DNA of 20,335 nt, taken from positions 1 to 20,335 of IMG/VR virus record IMGVR_UViG_3300010155_002734; one strand, written 5' to 3'. Below, piece after piece: positions 8,028 through 14,585 of the stretch. Made by a program: the position numbers and the translations under genes. The notes below the pieces were generated by a model. The model did not search any database and was not told the DNA's origin. It saw only the letters and a program-made list of their open reading frames with translations. How positions within the stretch are numbered: position 1 is the stretch's first letter; every line of letters begins with the position of its first letter. The DNA comes from a virus.

Positions 8028-8461
8028 ACAAAGAAGTTGAACACATAATCGACGCGGCTCGCGCTGAAATCGGATCGCGCTTTGCTCACCAAGCGCGGTC
8101 TCCCGGCGTTGCGGTTGATTGTGTCGGATTGCTCGCAGTTACGGCGGATAAGCTCGGAGTTCCTCACGGCGATATAAAGCGTTACCCGCGACTCGCTACG
8201 CCTGATATGCTGTCGGAAGGCTTGGCCGACTGTGGGCTTCTTGGCCCGTTTCTCGCGGACGCTATGAAGACGGGCGACGTTCTCGTTTTTCGTTGGGGAC
8301 CATTGGGCCGGTTGGGCCATGTTGGAATATTGGTTTCGCCGTCGCGATTTATTCACGCATACGCAGCGGCGGGGCGCGTTTGTGAGAGCGACTTGTCGGA
8401 TTCGTGGCTTGAAAAAGTGTCGGAAGTTTGGCGTTTTCCCGAAAGAAGAAAAGGGTCTTAA
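8024..8461 (+). CDS. NlpC/P60-type tail peptidase
   Basis: The 145 residues match the short NlpC/P60 (CHAP-like fold) peptidases of gene transfer agent gp14 type. The nucleophile is C33 in VDCVGLLAV, the histidine is H99 in LGHVGIL, and the likely third residue is H111 in RFIHAYAAAG. The KTGDVLVFRWG strand before the histidine is typical. Family members cleave peptidoglycan stem peptides. As part of the tail tip the enzyme would open a local hole in the cell wall during DNA injection, a role inferred from its place between hub and tip genes. It overlaps the hub gene by ATGA and is followed immediately by the tip protein gene. No signal peptide is present, consistent with a virion-associated enzyme rather than an exported endolysin. 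Confidence 0.93.
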   Translation: MNKEVEHIIDAARAEIGSRFAHQARSPGVAVDCVGLLAVTADKLGVPHGDIKRYPRLATPDMLSEGLADCGLLGPFLADAMKTGDVLVFRWGPLGRLGHVGILVSPSRFIHAYAAAGRVCESDLSDSWLEKVSEVWRFPERRKGS

Positions 8462-11097
8462 TGGCTTCGCTCGCTTTAACCGTCGTCGGGTCGTTAGTGC
8501 CGGGAGTCGGTCCGATTCTCGGTCCGATTTTGGGCGCAATGGGGAGCTATATAGACAACGCGTTTCTTTTGCCCGCGCTATTCCCGCCTGAAGACACCGA
8601 AGGGCCGCGACTTAACGAACTTCAGTTGCAATCAGCCGAAGAAGGCGCGTCGGCTAACTATATCGCCGGGGCGGAAAATCGAGTTGCGGGGACGATTATT
8701 TGGATTTCTGACTTAGAGGAAACCGAACACCACGAAACGATAGGCGGCAAGGGCGGCGGCGGGCAGGACCATGTAACGTATCAATACTTCGTTTCGCTTG
8801 CTGTTGCTATCGCGCCGCACACGATTAACGGGATCGAACGCGTTTTCGCAGAGGGCAATGTCGTATACGAAGAAGTCGACGACCCGTCCGCGAGTTCGAA
8901 CCAACTTTCGGGGACGGTAATTACTGCGGGCTATTCCTTCGGTTCGCCGGCGCGCATTGGCGGTGTCCCGTTTTATACGTTCCAAATTGACTCGCCTAAC
9001 GGGGGGCCGGATTTGTCCGCCTTTCGGTCCGGCGTCGACTGCGTTATTAGCGGATTTTCGAACGGAGCAAATAACGGAACATTTGGCGTTATTTCGTCGT
9101 CGTTTACGGCGAGTTCCGGTGCGTCGCGGCTTCGCGTTCAAAATAAAAACTGCGTTACCGAATCAGCGGGCGCAACTGTCACAATAACGCAAACAGTACC
9201 GCCGTTTTTCCCCGACAAAGTTAAAGACGTCCGGATTTATAACGGCGGGCATGCGGCGGTCGACTCGATCATTGAAGCGATCGAAGATCCGACCTCGATC
9301 GGCGGGCAGGTTCCGCCGTTCAACGGCACTGCTTACGTTGTATTCGAACGACTCGCTTTGGCCGACTTCGGAAATCGAATTCCACAATTAAACTTCATTG
9401 TTCGAGGCGACGCGGGGACAGTTACCGCGCCGACAGTTATCGGGCGGTGGATGGATCGCGCGGGCCGGTCGGGCAAATACGACACTTCGCGCGCTAGCGG
9501 AACAATGCGCGGCGTTACTGTCGTCGGGCCGGTCGCGGCATCAAAAGCATTGCAACCTATAATGATGGGTTACGACATAATCGAGCAAGAGCGCGGCGAG
9601 GACGTCCACTTTTTCGACCGCGAACTCGCGACGGTTATCGACGTCTCGACTGATCACCTATCCGCAAGAGAGACAGGGACGGACGCCAGCGAATATCCGA
9701 TTCAGGTCGAAGACGACAACGGCGTCGAGATTCCCGCCGAAGTGAACATTCGATACATTGATTACGAAGCCGATTATCAATTCGGCTCGCAGCGGCACCG
9801 GGTCCAAGAATTCGATTCCGACGCGGTCTTAAATATAAACCTTCCTATCGTCCTGAATCAGTCGGGCGCGGAAGCGCGAGCGATCGCAAAACGAACGGCA
9901 TGGTATGCGCGCGCGAACCGGCAGCCGGTCAAACTGTCGCTACCCGCGCGCTATCTCGACTCATTGGAAAACGACGTTCTTCGATTCGTCGCGCTCGATC
10001 AACTGTGGAACGTTTTAGTTCGCCAAGTGGACATCGGCGCGAACTTTATCTTACGTCTCGATACAATCGTCGAGTCTCGCGACATAGTGACGCAACCGGC
10101 AACGGCGGAGTCGCCAACAAACAAGAACGTTCAAATATTCGTACCGCCATTTGTGCCAACTTACGTCGTCGACATTCCGCCTATTTACCCAAGCACGACG
10201 CTTGTCCCCGGATTTATTGCGGGAACGGCGATTCCCGGCGGCGCGTCATGGTCGGGCGCGGTCCTATACGAATCCCTCGACGACTCAGAATTTACATTCA
10301 CGACGAACATTGTCGGCGAGGCGGCGGTCGGCTATGTGACTTCTGTTTTAGCCGACGGCGTTGTCGGAAGTTGGGATCGCGCCAACAGCGTAACGCTTGA
10401 ATTGCTTTCGGGTAACTTGGAAAGCGTGACGGAAATAGAGTGCCTTAACGGCATGAACCGGCTACTTATCGGCGAAGAGATTATCGGTTTCCAAACCGCG
10501 ACGCTTGTCGGCGGCAAGACTTGGACCGTATCGAAGTTGCTTCGCGGTCTTCGAAACACGGAGTCGAAAACAGGCTCGCACGCGGCGGACGACCTCGCGA
10601 TTCATCTTAACGACCACGGTTTAACGTTTGTCGAGATCAACCATTCGGCGATCGGTCAAACTCGATATTACAAAATTATACCGATCGGCGGAGCTATTGC
10701 TGATTACTCGTCGTGGCAAGTTCAATTAAGCGGCGAAAATATTAAGCCGTTCTCGCCCGCCGACCTTCAATACAACCGCGAGTCGCCGTCGACGGACGAC
10801 GTTTCCATTTCTTGGATTCGCCGAACGCGCCAAATCATGCGGTTAATTGGGCAGTTGGACGAACCGCCATTAACGGACGGGTTCGAAAAATACGAAGTCG
10901 ACATATTGAACGCCGCCGGGTCGACCGTTCTTCGAACGACGACGGTAACGGATTCTTCGTCTTTCGTGTATACTTCGGCGATGCAAACTGCCGACGGACT
11001 GGTCGCCGGATCGACGGCTTTTTCTGCGAAGGTTTACCAAAAGGGAACGGCGGGGCGGGGTCGAGCGAGTGCGTCGTTAGCCGTTCTCGCAACGTGA
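8461..11097 (+). CDS. Tail tip / host specificity protein (Phage-tail_3, GTA gp15- and J-like)
   Basis: The start at 8461 is preferred because it overlaps the previous stop (TAATG) and has GAAAAGGG at optimal distance; a 33-nt upstream ATG at 8428 is an alternative. The product has 878 residues. An N-terminal small-residue helix (GSLVPGVGPILGPILGAMGSY) is followed by a hub-binding beta region (IIWISDLEE..., a Gly-rich loop, YQYFVSLAVAIA). Then come an inserted segment of about 100 residues (about 140-245) and the Phage-tail_3 core with LADFGNRIPQLNFIVRG near residue 300. Later parts resemble fibronectin-like beta domains, including INHSAIGQTRYYKIIPIGG and WIRRTRQIMRLIGQLDEPP. The protein closes the tail tube and carries receptor-binding elements. 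GTA gp15 homologues are usually about 1300 residues and include a TIM-barrel domain, which I cannot find here. Confidence 0.9.
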   Translation: MASLALTVVGSLVPGVGPILGPILGAMGSYIDNAFLLPALFPPEDTEGPRLNELQLQSAEEGASANYIAGAENRVAGTIIWISDLEETEHHETIGGKGGGGQDHVTYQYFVSLAVAIAPHTINGIERVFAEGNVVYEEVDDPSASSNQLSGTVITAGYSFGSPARIGGVPFYTFQIDSPNGGPDLSAFRSGVDCVISGFSNGANNGTFGVISSSFTASSGASRLRVQNKNCVTESAGATVTITQTVPPFFPDKVKDVRIYNGGHAAVDSIIEAIEDPTSIGGQVPPFNGTAYVVFERLALADFGNRIPQLNFIVRGDAGTVTAPTVIGRWMDRAGRSGKYDTSRASGTMRGVTVVGPVAASKALQPIMMGYDIIEQERGEDVHFFDRELATVIDVSTDHLSARETGTDASEYPIQVEDDNGVEIPAEVNIRYIDYEADYQFGSQRHRVQEFDSDAVLNINLPIVLNQSGAEARAIAKRTAWYARANRQPVKLSLPARYLDSLENDVLRFVALDQLWNVLVRQVDIGANFILRLDTIVESRDIVTQPATAESPTNKNVQIFVPPFVPTYVVDIPPIYPSTTLVPGFIAGTAIPGGASWSGAVLYESLDDSEFTFTTNIVGEAAVGYVTSVLADGVVGSWDRANSVTLELLSGNLESVTEIECLNGMNRLLIGEEIIGFQTATLVGGKTWTVSKLLRGLRNTESKTGSHAADDLAIHLNDHGLTFVEINHSAIGQTRYYKIIPIGGAIADYSSWQVQLSGENIKPFSPADLQYNRESPSTDDVSISWIRRTRQIMRLIGQLDEPPLTDGFEKYEVDILNAAGSTVLRTTTVTDSSSFVYTSAMQTADGLVAGSTAFSAKVYQKGTAGRGRASASLAVLAT

Positions 11098-11122
11098 TTC
11101 GATAGGGGACAAGGGTTCGGTT

Positions 11123-11836
11123 ATGGCAAATCTAATTAAACACACTTCGACACAAACCGCGATCGCTCTTTTAACCGAAGGGCAAGCGAGCGGCGAGGTA
11201 ACGCAAAACCAAATATCGAACTTGCTCGACTTGTTCGCGGGCGGAATTACGCTCGTCGACCGTGATATTCTTGCTGCTCCGGGGTCGCCTACTACCGGGC
11301 AGGCGTACTTAATCCCGGCGTCGGGGACGATAGCGAACGCATGGGCGACGGACTCCGCGTCGCATGGCGACATCGCCGTTTATCTTGGCGGCTGGATTTA
11401 CATAACGCCGGGAAGTTACGCGATCGTCGCTTATGTGACCGACGAGAAATTATGGATCGCATATAGCGAAGTAGAGTCGGAGTGGCACCCGTTACAAGAT
11501 TCTTGGTCGACTACCGAGCATTGGACCGGCAAATACGCGGCGGTCGGCGGCGGCAAAATTTACTCAAAGACGGTCAACGTCGGGGCATTGCCGAACGCGA
11601 CGACGGCGACGACGGCGCATTCGATTTCAACGATCGACTTTTCCGGACAAGTTCGGTTTGAGTTTAGTTTGAAAGAGGACACCTTAAACATCGCGCTTCC
11701 GGGTAACGGGACGATTCTAATCGCCGGTGCGGCTCTTGTCGAGGTAACGGTAAACGCGACGAACGTTGCCATTACGACAAACTTCGACGCGACCGCCTAC
11801 GATATTGTAGTTCGGATTGAATACGAAAAAGCATAG
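11123..11836 (+). CDS. DUF2793-type tail/tip accessory protein 1
   Basis: The 237-residue product begins with a short helix that may attach to the virion (IKHTSTQTAIALLTEGQ, NQISNLLDLFAGG). The DUF2793 signature follows: SPTTGQAYLIPASGTIANAW, then HGDIAVYLGGWIYITPGSYAIVAYVTDEKLWIAY. DUF2793 is frequent in proteins encoded after the tip gene in phages of Alphaproteobacteria, where it probably forms a small beta domain in tail fibres or decoration proteins. The C-terminal 90 residues are a separate beta-rich domain (VGALPNATTATTAHSI..., FEFSLKEDTLNIALPGNG) that might face the host. AGGGGAC/AAGGG precedes the start. The next gene encodes a similar first domain with a different ending. Confidence 0.82.
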   Translation: MANLIKHTSTQTAIALLTEGQASGEVTQNQISNLLDLFAGGITLVDRDILAAPGSPTTGQAYLIPASGTIANAWATDSASHGDIAVYLGGWIYITPGSYAIVAYVTDEKLWIAYSEVESEWHPLQDSWSTTEHWTGKYAAVGGGKIYSKTVNVGALPNATTATTAHSISTIDFSGQVRFEFSLKEDTLNIALPGNGTILIAGAALVEVTVNATNVAITTNFDATAYDIVVRIEYEKA

Positions 11837-11852
11837 CGGAGGATAAAACCAA

Positions 11853-12527
11853 ATGGCAATCGGACAAGAAACAACGGGCGCGAAGCAAAACGCGCCGCCG
11901 GAGTCCCCGTCGCCGGGCGACATTCATATTGTGGGCGATAGCGGGTCGGGAACGTGGTCGGGGCGCGCCGAGAACGTATTGGCCGTTTCGGTCGACGGCA
12001 CGGCGTGGCTATTTCGAACGCCGGGCGCGGGCGAACGAGTTTATTCGACAGATAAAAACGCCGACATCGTTTACGACGGCACGAATTGGCTTGCGATTGG
12101 TGCGCCGTTTACTTTGCTTTATCAGGCGACCCATGCGACGGCGGAGAATTCGAATCGGTTCGGTCGGTTAACATCCTCTTCGACAAATTCGTCGGGTATT
12201 ATTCCGTCCGGTCGGTCGGCTCTAGTTCTTTCGTGCGAGTTCAGCCATAAAACCGGGGCGGACGCCGGAACTTATACGGTTTTCGGTTTGCTTCGGGACG
12301 TTGGGAATAGCGCAAACTATTTACTCGGCGCGGCGTGGACCGGCGCGCAAAATACGCGACTTCGCGAATCTCGGTTCGGATCAATCGAAAGCCCGCTCGC
12401 ATTGGTCGACGGCGGAGCGGCGACGCGATTTTCGGTCGGTTGGCGTAACGAGTCGAGTTCGCCGGGCGCGATGGCGTCAGAGTATGCGAGTTGCTACGTT
12501 GCTGGTTTTTATGTTGAGAAGTTGTAG
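11853..12527 (+). CDS. DUF2793-like tail/tip accessory protein 2
   Basis: This 224-residue product starts after a strong GGAGGA (11838-11843) only 16 nt behind the previous gene. Residues about 16-85 repeat the layout of the upstream DUF2793 domain: PPESPSPGDIHIVG, then a Trp-containing loop, ENVLAVSVDGTAWLFRTPGAGERVYSTDK, and YDGTNWLAIG. The C-terminal 130 residues are a different beta-rich domain, with FTLLYQATHATAENSNRFGRL, SALVLSCEFSHKTGADAGTY and SVGWRNESSSPGAMASEYASCYVAGFYVEKL. The style suggests a jelly-roll-like tip or fibre domain, but this is only an impression. Its context, last of the recognisable structural genes, fits an adhesion or decoration role. Confidence 0.7.
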   Translation: MAIGQETTGAKQNAPPESPSPGDIHIVGDSGSGTWSGRAENVLAVSVDGTAWLFRTPGAGERVYSTDKNADIVYDGTNWLAIGAPFTLLYQATHATAENSNRFGRLTSSSTNSSGIIPSGRSALVLSCEFSHKTGADAGTYTVFGLLRDVGNSANYLLGAAWTGAQNTRLRESRFGSIESPLALVDGGAATRFSVGWRNESSSPGAMASEYASCYVAGFYVEKL

Positions 12528-12541
12528 GGGACGATAGAAAA

Positions 12542-12889
12542 ATGGCGACACAGACGAAAACAGAGGCAGAACTAATAGCGACCGGCTATTCGCGCGTTTC
12601 CCTTTCAATTCTCCGCGCTCAAGTTTGGGAAAAGTGGAGCGACGGAGACTTGGCCGACGAATTGCTTTACGACGCGACGACGAACGAGTTGTTCGACCTC
12701 CCGGACGTTGACTTAGTCGGCGGCAACGCCGAGGCGTTGTATGCGTTGTCGGGTTCGCTCGACGACCGAGAGCTTTATAACGGCATGGTCGACGCGCTCG
12801 AATCGGGCGGAAGCATGACGACGGCGCAAGCGGACGCGGCAAGGCGACCCCTTCCCCTGATAATTCGCGACAGGGCGCGCGCGGTCTAA
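12542..12889 (+). CDS. Small protein of unknown function at the end of the tail operon
   Basis: A 115-residue protein with an AGGGGAC ribosome-binding site at 12526-12532, starting 14 nt after the DUF2793-like gene. I do not recognise it. The N-terminal half looks helical and aromatic (AELIATGYSRVSLSILRAQVWEKW) and is followed by an acidic region (DLADELLYDATTNELFDLPDVD). Near the C-terminus is MTTAQADAARRPLPL, then a basic end. There is no signal peptide or membrane segment. Its place behind the tail genes and its coupling to the next gene (stop and start share one base) suggest late expression with the structural operon. A virion or assembly role is possible, but not shown. Confidence 0.65.
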   Translation: MATQTKTEAELIATGYSRVSLSILRAQVWEKWSDGDLADELLYDATTNELFDLPDVDLVGGNAEALYALSGSLDDRELYNGMVDALESGGSMTTAQADAARRPLPLIIRDRARAV

Positions 12890-13095
12890 TGTCCGGCGAT
12901 TTCTTTCGCGGGTTTGCGGACGGGTTAAGCAACACGCACCGCGCGCGCTTTCAAGAAGTCAAAGTTAAGGGCGAAGAAAAGGGTAAACGAAAACGCGTCG
13001 TCTGCGGTTGCGGTTGGGTCGGCCCGACCGCGCGCGCGGAGTTGTTCGGGGACATGCCCGCGCGATGCCGATTCGAAGACGCGAAAGACGAGTAA
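12889..13095 (+). CDS. Small cysteine-containing protein of unknown function
   Basis: A 68-residue protein whose ATG overlaps the preceding TAA by one base. The N-terminus MSGDFFRGFADGLSN is an amphipathic stretch often seen in small phage proteins. A highly basic segment follows (VKVKGEEKGKRKRVV), then C39-G-C41-GW and C60 in PARCRF. Three cysteines with this spacing could be an incomplete zinc-binding knuckle, but the fourth ligand is not evident. The basic character would suit nucleic acid or membrane contact. It is the last gene before the regulatory gap and probably the end of the late operon, although no clear terminator follows it. Confidence 0.6.
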   Translation: MSGDFFRGFADGLSNTHRARFQEVKVKGEEKGKRKRVVCGCGWVGPTARAELFGDMPARCRFEDAKDE

Positions 13096-13112
13096 CCGCG
13101 CTCGCGCCGAAA

Positions 13113-13138
13113 AACTATTTTCAAAAACTTAAATAGTT
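13113..13138. repeat. AT-rich inverted repeat after the late operon
   Basis: AACTATTT at 13113-13120 and AAATAGTT at 13131-13138 are perfect 8-bp complements around a 10-nt spacer. It lies 18 nt after the last structural gene in an unusually AT-rich patch. The stem is too AT-rich for a convincing intrinsic terminator and has no U tract, so a protein-binding site is the other option. The role is unknown. Confidence 0.4.
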
Positions 13139-13228
13139 GTAAGTCGTTTCGCCACGTTGAACGCTCGACCGATGAACAACGAGTTACGTCGCAAGTCGCG
13201 GCGCACTAAAATTCGGTCGATTGGATTT

Positions 13229-13237
13229 TGTTATAAT
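13229..13237 (+). promoter_or_regulatory. Extended -10 promoter upstream of the 125-residue gene
   Basis: TGTTATAAT gives a perfect TATAAT at 13232-13237 preceded by the TGN extension. No good -35 element is found 15-19 bp upstream; extended -10 promoters can work without one. The transcription start would be near 13244, giving a leader of about 60 nt for the gene at 13307. The flanking 211-bp gap has no gene. Confidence 0.7.
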
Positions 13238-13246
13238 GCCGTATAA

Positions 13247-13267
13247 CGAAGTCGATCGTCGACTTCG
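13247..13267. repeat. Palindrome at the predicted transcription start (operator or leader hairpin)
   Basis: CGAAGTCGA, loop TCG, TCGACTTCG form a perfect 9-bp inverted repeat spanning roughly +4 to +24 of the predicted transcript. The position suits a repressor operator that blocks promoter clearance, or a stabilising 5' RNA hairpin. The sequence cannot tell which. Confidence 0.55.
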
Positions 13268-13306
13268 CCGATCTTTGATTTTTGAATAACGAAAGTGAGT
13301 AATCAC

Positions 13307-13684
13307 ATGAGCAAGAAGCACGAAAGCTTCCAAGGTACTGATTCTAAAATGAAACCAGTAATCACGATGGCTAACAGCGAGGGATACCATGTCGAATATT
13401 ATGTTCTCGTGGAAGGCCAACGTCTCAGGTTTCCCGGTGTCAAAGAAGGCAGCGCGCGCGCCTATTGGTTTGGTCCGGCGTTAGTCACGCGCGACCTTTC
13501 GCATAGAGGCTTAAGCGATAATGAAATGTGGAGCGACGATCCCGGAGCGTGGGAAGGCTTGCAAAACTTGGCGCGACTTGGCTTGGCTTATCTCGAAGAG
13601 AACGCGGGCGGCGAAGACTTCAGTCTTTGGACCGATGAAGGCAAAGCGAAGTTGGCGCAGTTCGAGCCAAAAGTAAATAAGTAA
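13307..13684 (+). CDS. Unknown 125-residue protein in a monocistronic unit
   Basis: The ATG at 13307 is favoured because GTGAG lies 7 nt upstream; an in-frame GTG at 13295 would add four residues. I do not recognise the protein. It starts with a polar stretch (SKKHESFQGTDSKMK), then beta-like segments (PVITMANSEGYHVEYYVLVEGQRLRFPG, ARAYWFGPALVTRDL). A helical C-terminal half follows: DPGAWEGLQNLARLGLAYLEENAGGEDFSLW and DEGKAKLAQFEPK. It has no cysteines, signal peptide or membrane segment, and is mildly acidic. It has its own extended -10 promoter with a palindrome and its own strong terminator, so it is transcribed apart from the structural and replication operons. That arrangement fits an accessory (moron-like) gene or an early regulator or host-interaction protein; no function is assigned. 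Confidence 0.8.
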   Translation: MSKKHESFQGTDSKMKPVITMANSEGYHVEYYVLVEGQRLRFPGVKEGSARAYWFGPALVTRDLSHRGLSDNEMWSDDPGAWEGLQNLARLGLAYLEENAGGEDFSLWTDEGKAKLAQFEPKVNK

Positions 13685-13700
13685 CGAAGCTCGACGGGAT

Positions 13701-13740
13701 AGCCGTCTTGCCCGATCGCGGGTAAGGCGGCTTTCCTGTT
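13701..13740 (+). terminator. Intrinsic terminator after the 125-residue gene
   Basis: AGCCGTCTTGCCCG (13701-13714), loop ATCG, and CGGGTAAGGCGGCT (13719-13732) form a 14-bp RNA stem with two G-U pairs. GGA/TCC can extend it after one mismatch. A pyrimidine-rich tail TTTCCTGTTGTCTGT follows. It begins 17 nt after the stop at 13684 and should separate this unit from the downstream operon. Confidence 0.85.
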
Positions 13741-13807
13741 GTCTGTCGGCTGTTTGAAAAAAGACAGGAATAAATTGTTTAGGGGTATGGATCTTTTGGG
13801 TCGACCG

Positions 13808-13816
13808 TGCTATATT
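13808..13816 (+). promoter_or_regulatory. Extended -10 promoter of the small-gene / recombination operon
   Basis: TGCTATATT is TGN plus a near-consensus -10 (TATATT at 13811-13816). There is again no clear -35. The predicted start falls near 13823, almost exactly on an in-frame ATG (13823), with the preferred gene start at 13859. No terminator is visible between here and the window end, so this promoter may drive the small genes and possibly the replication genes. Confidence 0.55.
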
Positions 13817-13858
13817 CCACTCATGAGCAATTTAACGACAACAACGAAAGGCAACAAA

Positions 13859-14047
13859 ATGAGCAATCGAACTCCCGAAAAAATCATTGAAGACATCCAC
13901 CGCTGCGAAGACTTTATCAGCGAAGTAGGCGCAGAGGCGCGAAACGAAGCAGTCTTATACGGTGACGCAGTTCCTCAATCTGGATACCAAACAGCAATAC
14001 ACGCACTGACCAAATTAGAAGCAGAACTAAAGGAGGCAACAAAATGA
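13859..14047 (+). CDS. Unknown 62-residue protein, first gene of the small-gene cluster
   Basis: The ATG at 13859 is chosen because GAAAGG lies at a normal distance and the surrounding start cassette recurs before the next two genes. An in-frame ATG at 13823 would add 12 residues (MSNLTTTTKGNK) and could be used on a leaderless transcript. The product is largely helical and charged: PEKIIEDIHRCEDFISEVGAEARNEA, a short turn with YGDAVPQSGY, then HALTKLEAELKEATK. I do not recognise it. It overlaps the following gene by ATGA, so the two are probably translated together. Confidence 0.65.
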   Translation: MSNRTPEKIIEDIHRCEDFISEVGAEARNEAVLYGDAVPQSGYQTAIHALTKLEAELKEATK

Positions 14048-14085
14048 GCAACGAGACAATCAACACAAACGAAAAGATGGTCGAC
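14034..14085 (+). repeat. Start cassette repeat, copy 1
   Basis: This 52-bp stretch spans the ribosome-binding site, the ATG at 14044 and the first 14 codons. It matches 14390-14441 at 46 of 52 positions by hand alignment. A shorter version (AACGAAAGGCAACAAAATGA onward) lies at 13843-13866. Confidence 0.85.
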
Positions 14086-14403
14086 GCGGTACTACGCGAC
14101 ATATGGAAGAAACGCGCTTGTTTCGCCAGTCGCCTGTCGGCGGGTTACAGTGTCGCGGTTCGAGTGACTCACGCCGAAGCCCCGTTTAACGCGTTGAACA
14201 TCAACGCAAAAATGAACGGGCGAAACCTCAAGGTTTTACATGAGGGAAGCATTATTGGCGCGTTGTCCGGTTGGGGGGCCGCGCCGAAATCAAAGAAGTA
14301 CAAGCAAGCGGGAAGCGAAGTCGTCTTGGCGACGGTCCAAGTCGAAGACTTGAAAACAGAGATTAAGTGGAATCTAAACCAAAAACGAAAGGCAACAAAA
14401 TGA
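14044..14403 (+). CDS. Unknown 119-residue basic protein
   Basis: The start has a strong AAGGAGG and overlaps the previous stop. The first 14 residues (MSNETINTNEKMVD) are nearly the same as those of the next protein, although the bodies differ. After this leader the protein has a helix with KKRACFASRLSAGYSVAVRV, then NALNINAKMNGRNLKVLHEGSIIGALSGWG, a lysine-rich APKSKKYKQ segment, and a beta-like VVLATVQVEDLKTEIKWNL. The net charge is basic. I recognise no family. The two-part structure of a shared leader and a unique body suggests a modular gene cassette. It lies in an operon with small unknown genes likely to be early expressed. Confidence 0.7.
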   Translation: MSNETINTNEKMVDAVLRDIWKKRACFASRLSAGYSVAVRVTHAEAPFNALNINAKMNGRNLKVLHEGSIIGALSGWGAAPKSKKYKQAGSEVVLATVQVEDLKTEIKWNLNQKRKATK

Positions 14404-14441
14404 GTAACGAGACAAGTAACACAAACGAAAAGGCAGTCGAC
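14390..14441 (+). repeat. Start cassette repeat, copy 2
   Basis: This is the second copy of the 52-bp cassette, 356 bp after the first. It covers the ribosome-binding site, the ATG at 14400 and the N-terminal codons for MSNETSNTNEKAVD. Three of the six differences are clustered at codons 12-13; the sequence diverges completely after GTCGAC. Confidence 0.85.
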
Positions 14442-14585
14442 AATAGGCTTCCCCTGACAAACGCCGGTAACGCGCAAGGTTGCACTTGCTCTGCGCCGAC
14501 AAGTAACCGCTACACTTTGAAGGATCGCGGCGACGGAGAAGTCGCACCGCATTGCAGCGGTTGCGGCGAGGAGTTGGAGCTATGA
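14400..14585 (+). CDS. Zinc-ribbon-like 61-residue protein
   Basis: The ATG at 14400 overlaps the previous TGA and follows GAAAGG. After the shared leader MSNETSNTNEKAVD, the protein carries C28-T-C30 and C52-SG-C55-GEELEL. This CxC...CxxC pair, 21 residues apart, could hold one zinc ion in a ribbon with the YTLKDRGDGE hairpin between. Small zinc-ribbon proteins in phage early regions often bind nucleic acid or host polymerase. That is family knowledge and not evidence for this protein. It ends in an acidic tail and overlaps the next gene by ATGA. Confidence 0.7.
   Translation: MSNETSNTNEKAVDNRLPLTNAGNAQGCTCSAPTSNRYTLKDRGDGEVAPHCSGCGEELEL

Noticed and set aside
13113-13138. Calling the AT-rich inverted repeat the terminator of the late operon
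   Set aside because: The 8-bp stem has only two G-C pairs at most and lacks a U tract; it is listed only as a repeat.
13184-13420. Minus-strand open frame crossing the intergenic region
   Set aside because: It overlaps the promoter, palindrome and the start of the 125-residue gene, and its product has no recognisable feature; a divergent regulator was considered but not supported.
13843-14441. CRISPR array or mobile element explanation for the repeated start cassettes
   Set aside because: Copies are irregularly spaced, coincide with ribosome-binding sites and start codons, and have no terminal repeats or transposase nearby.
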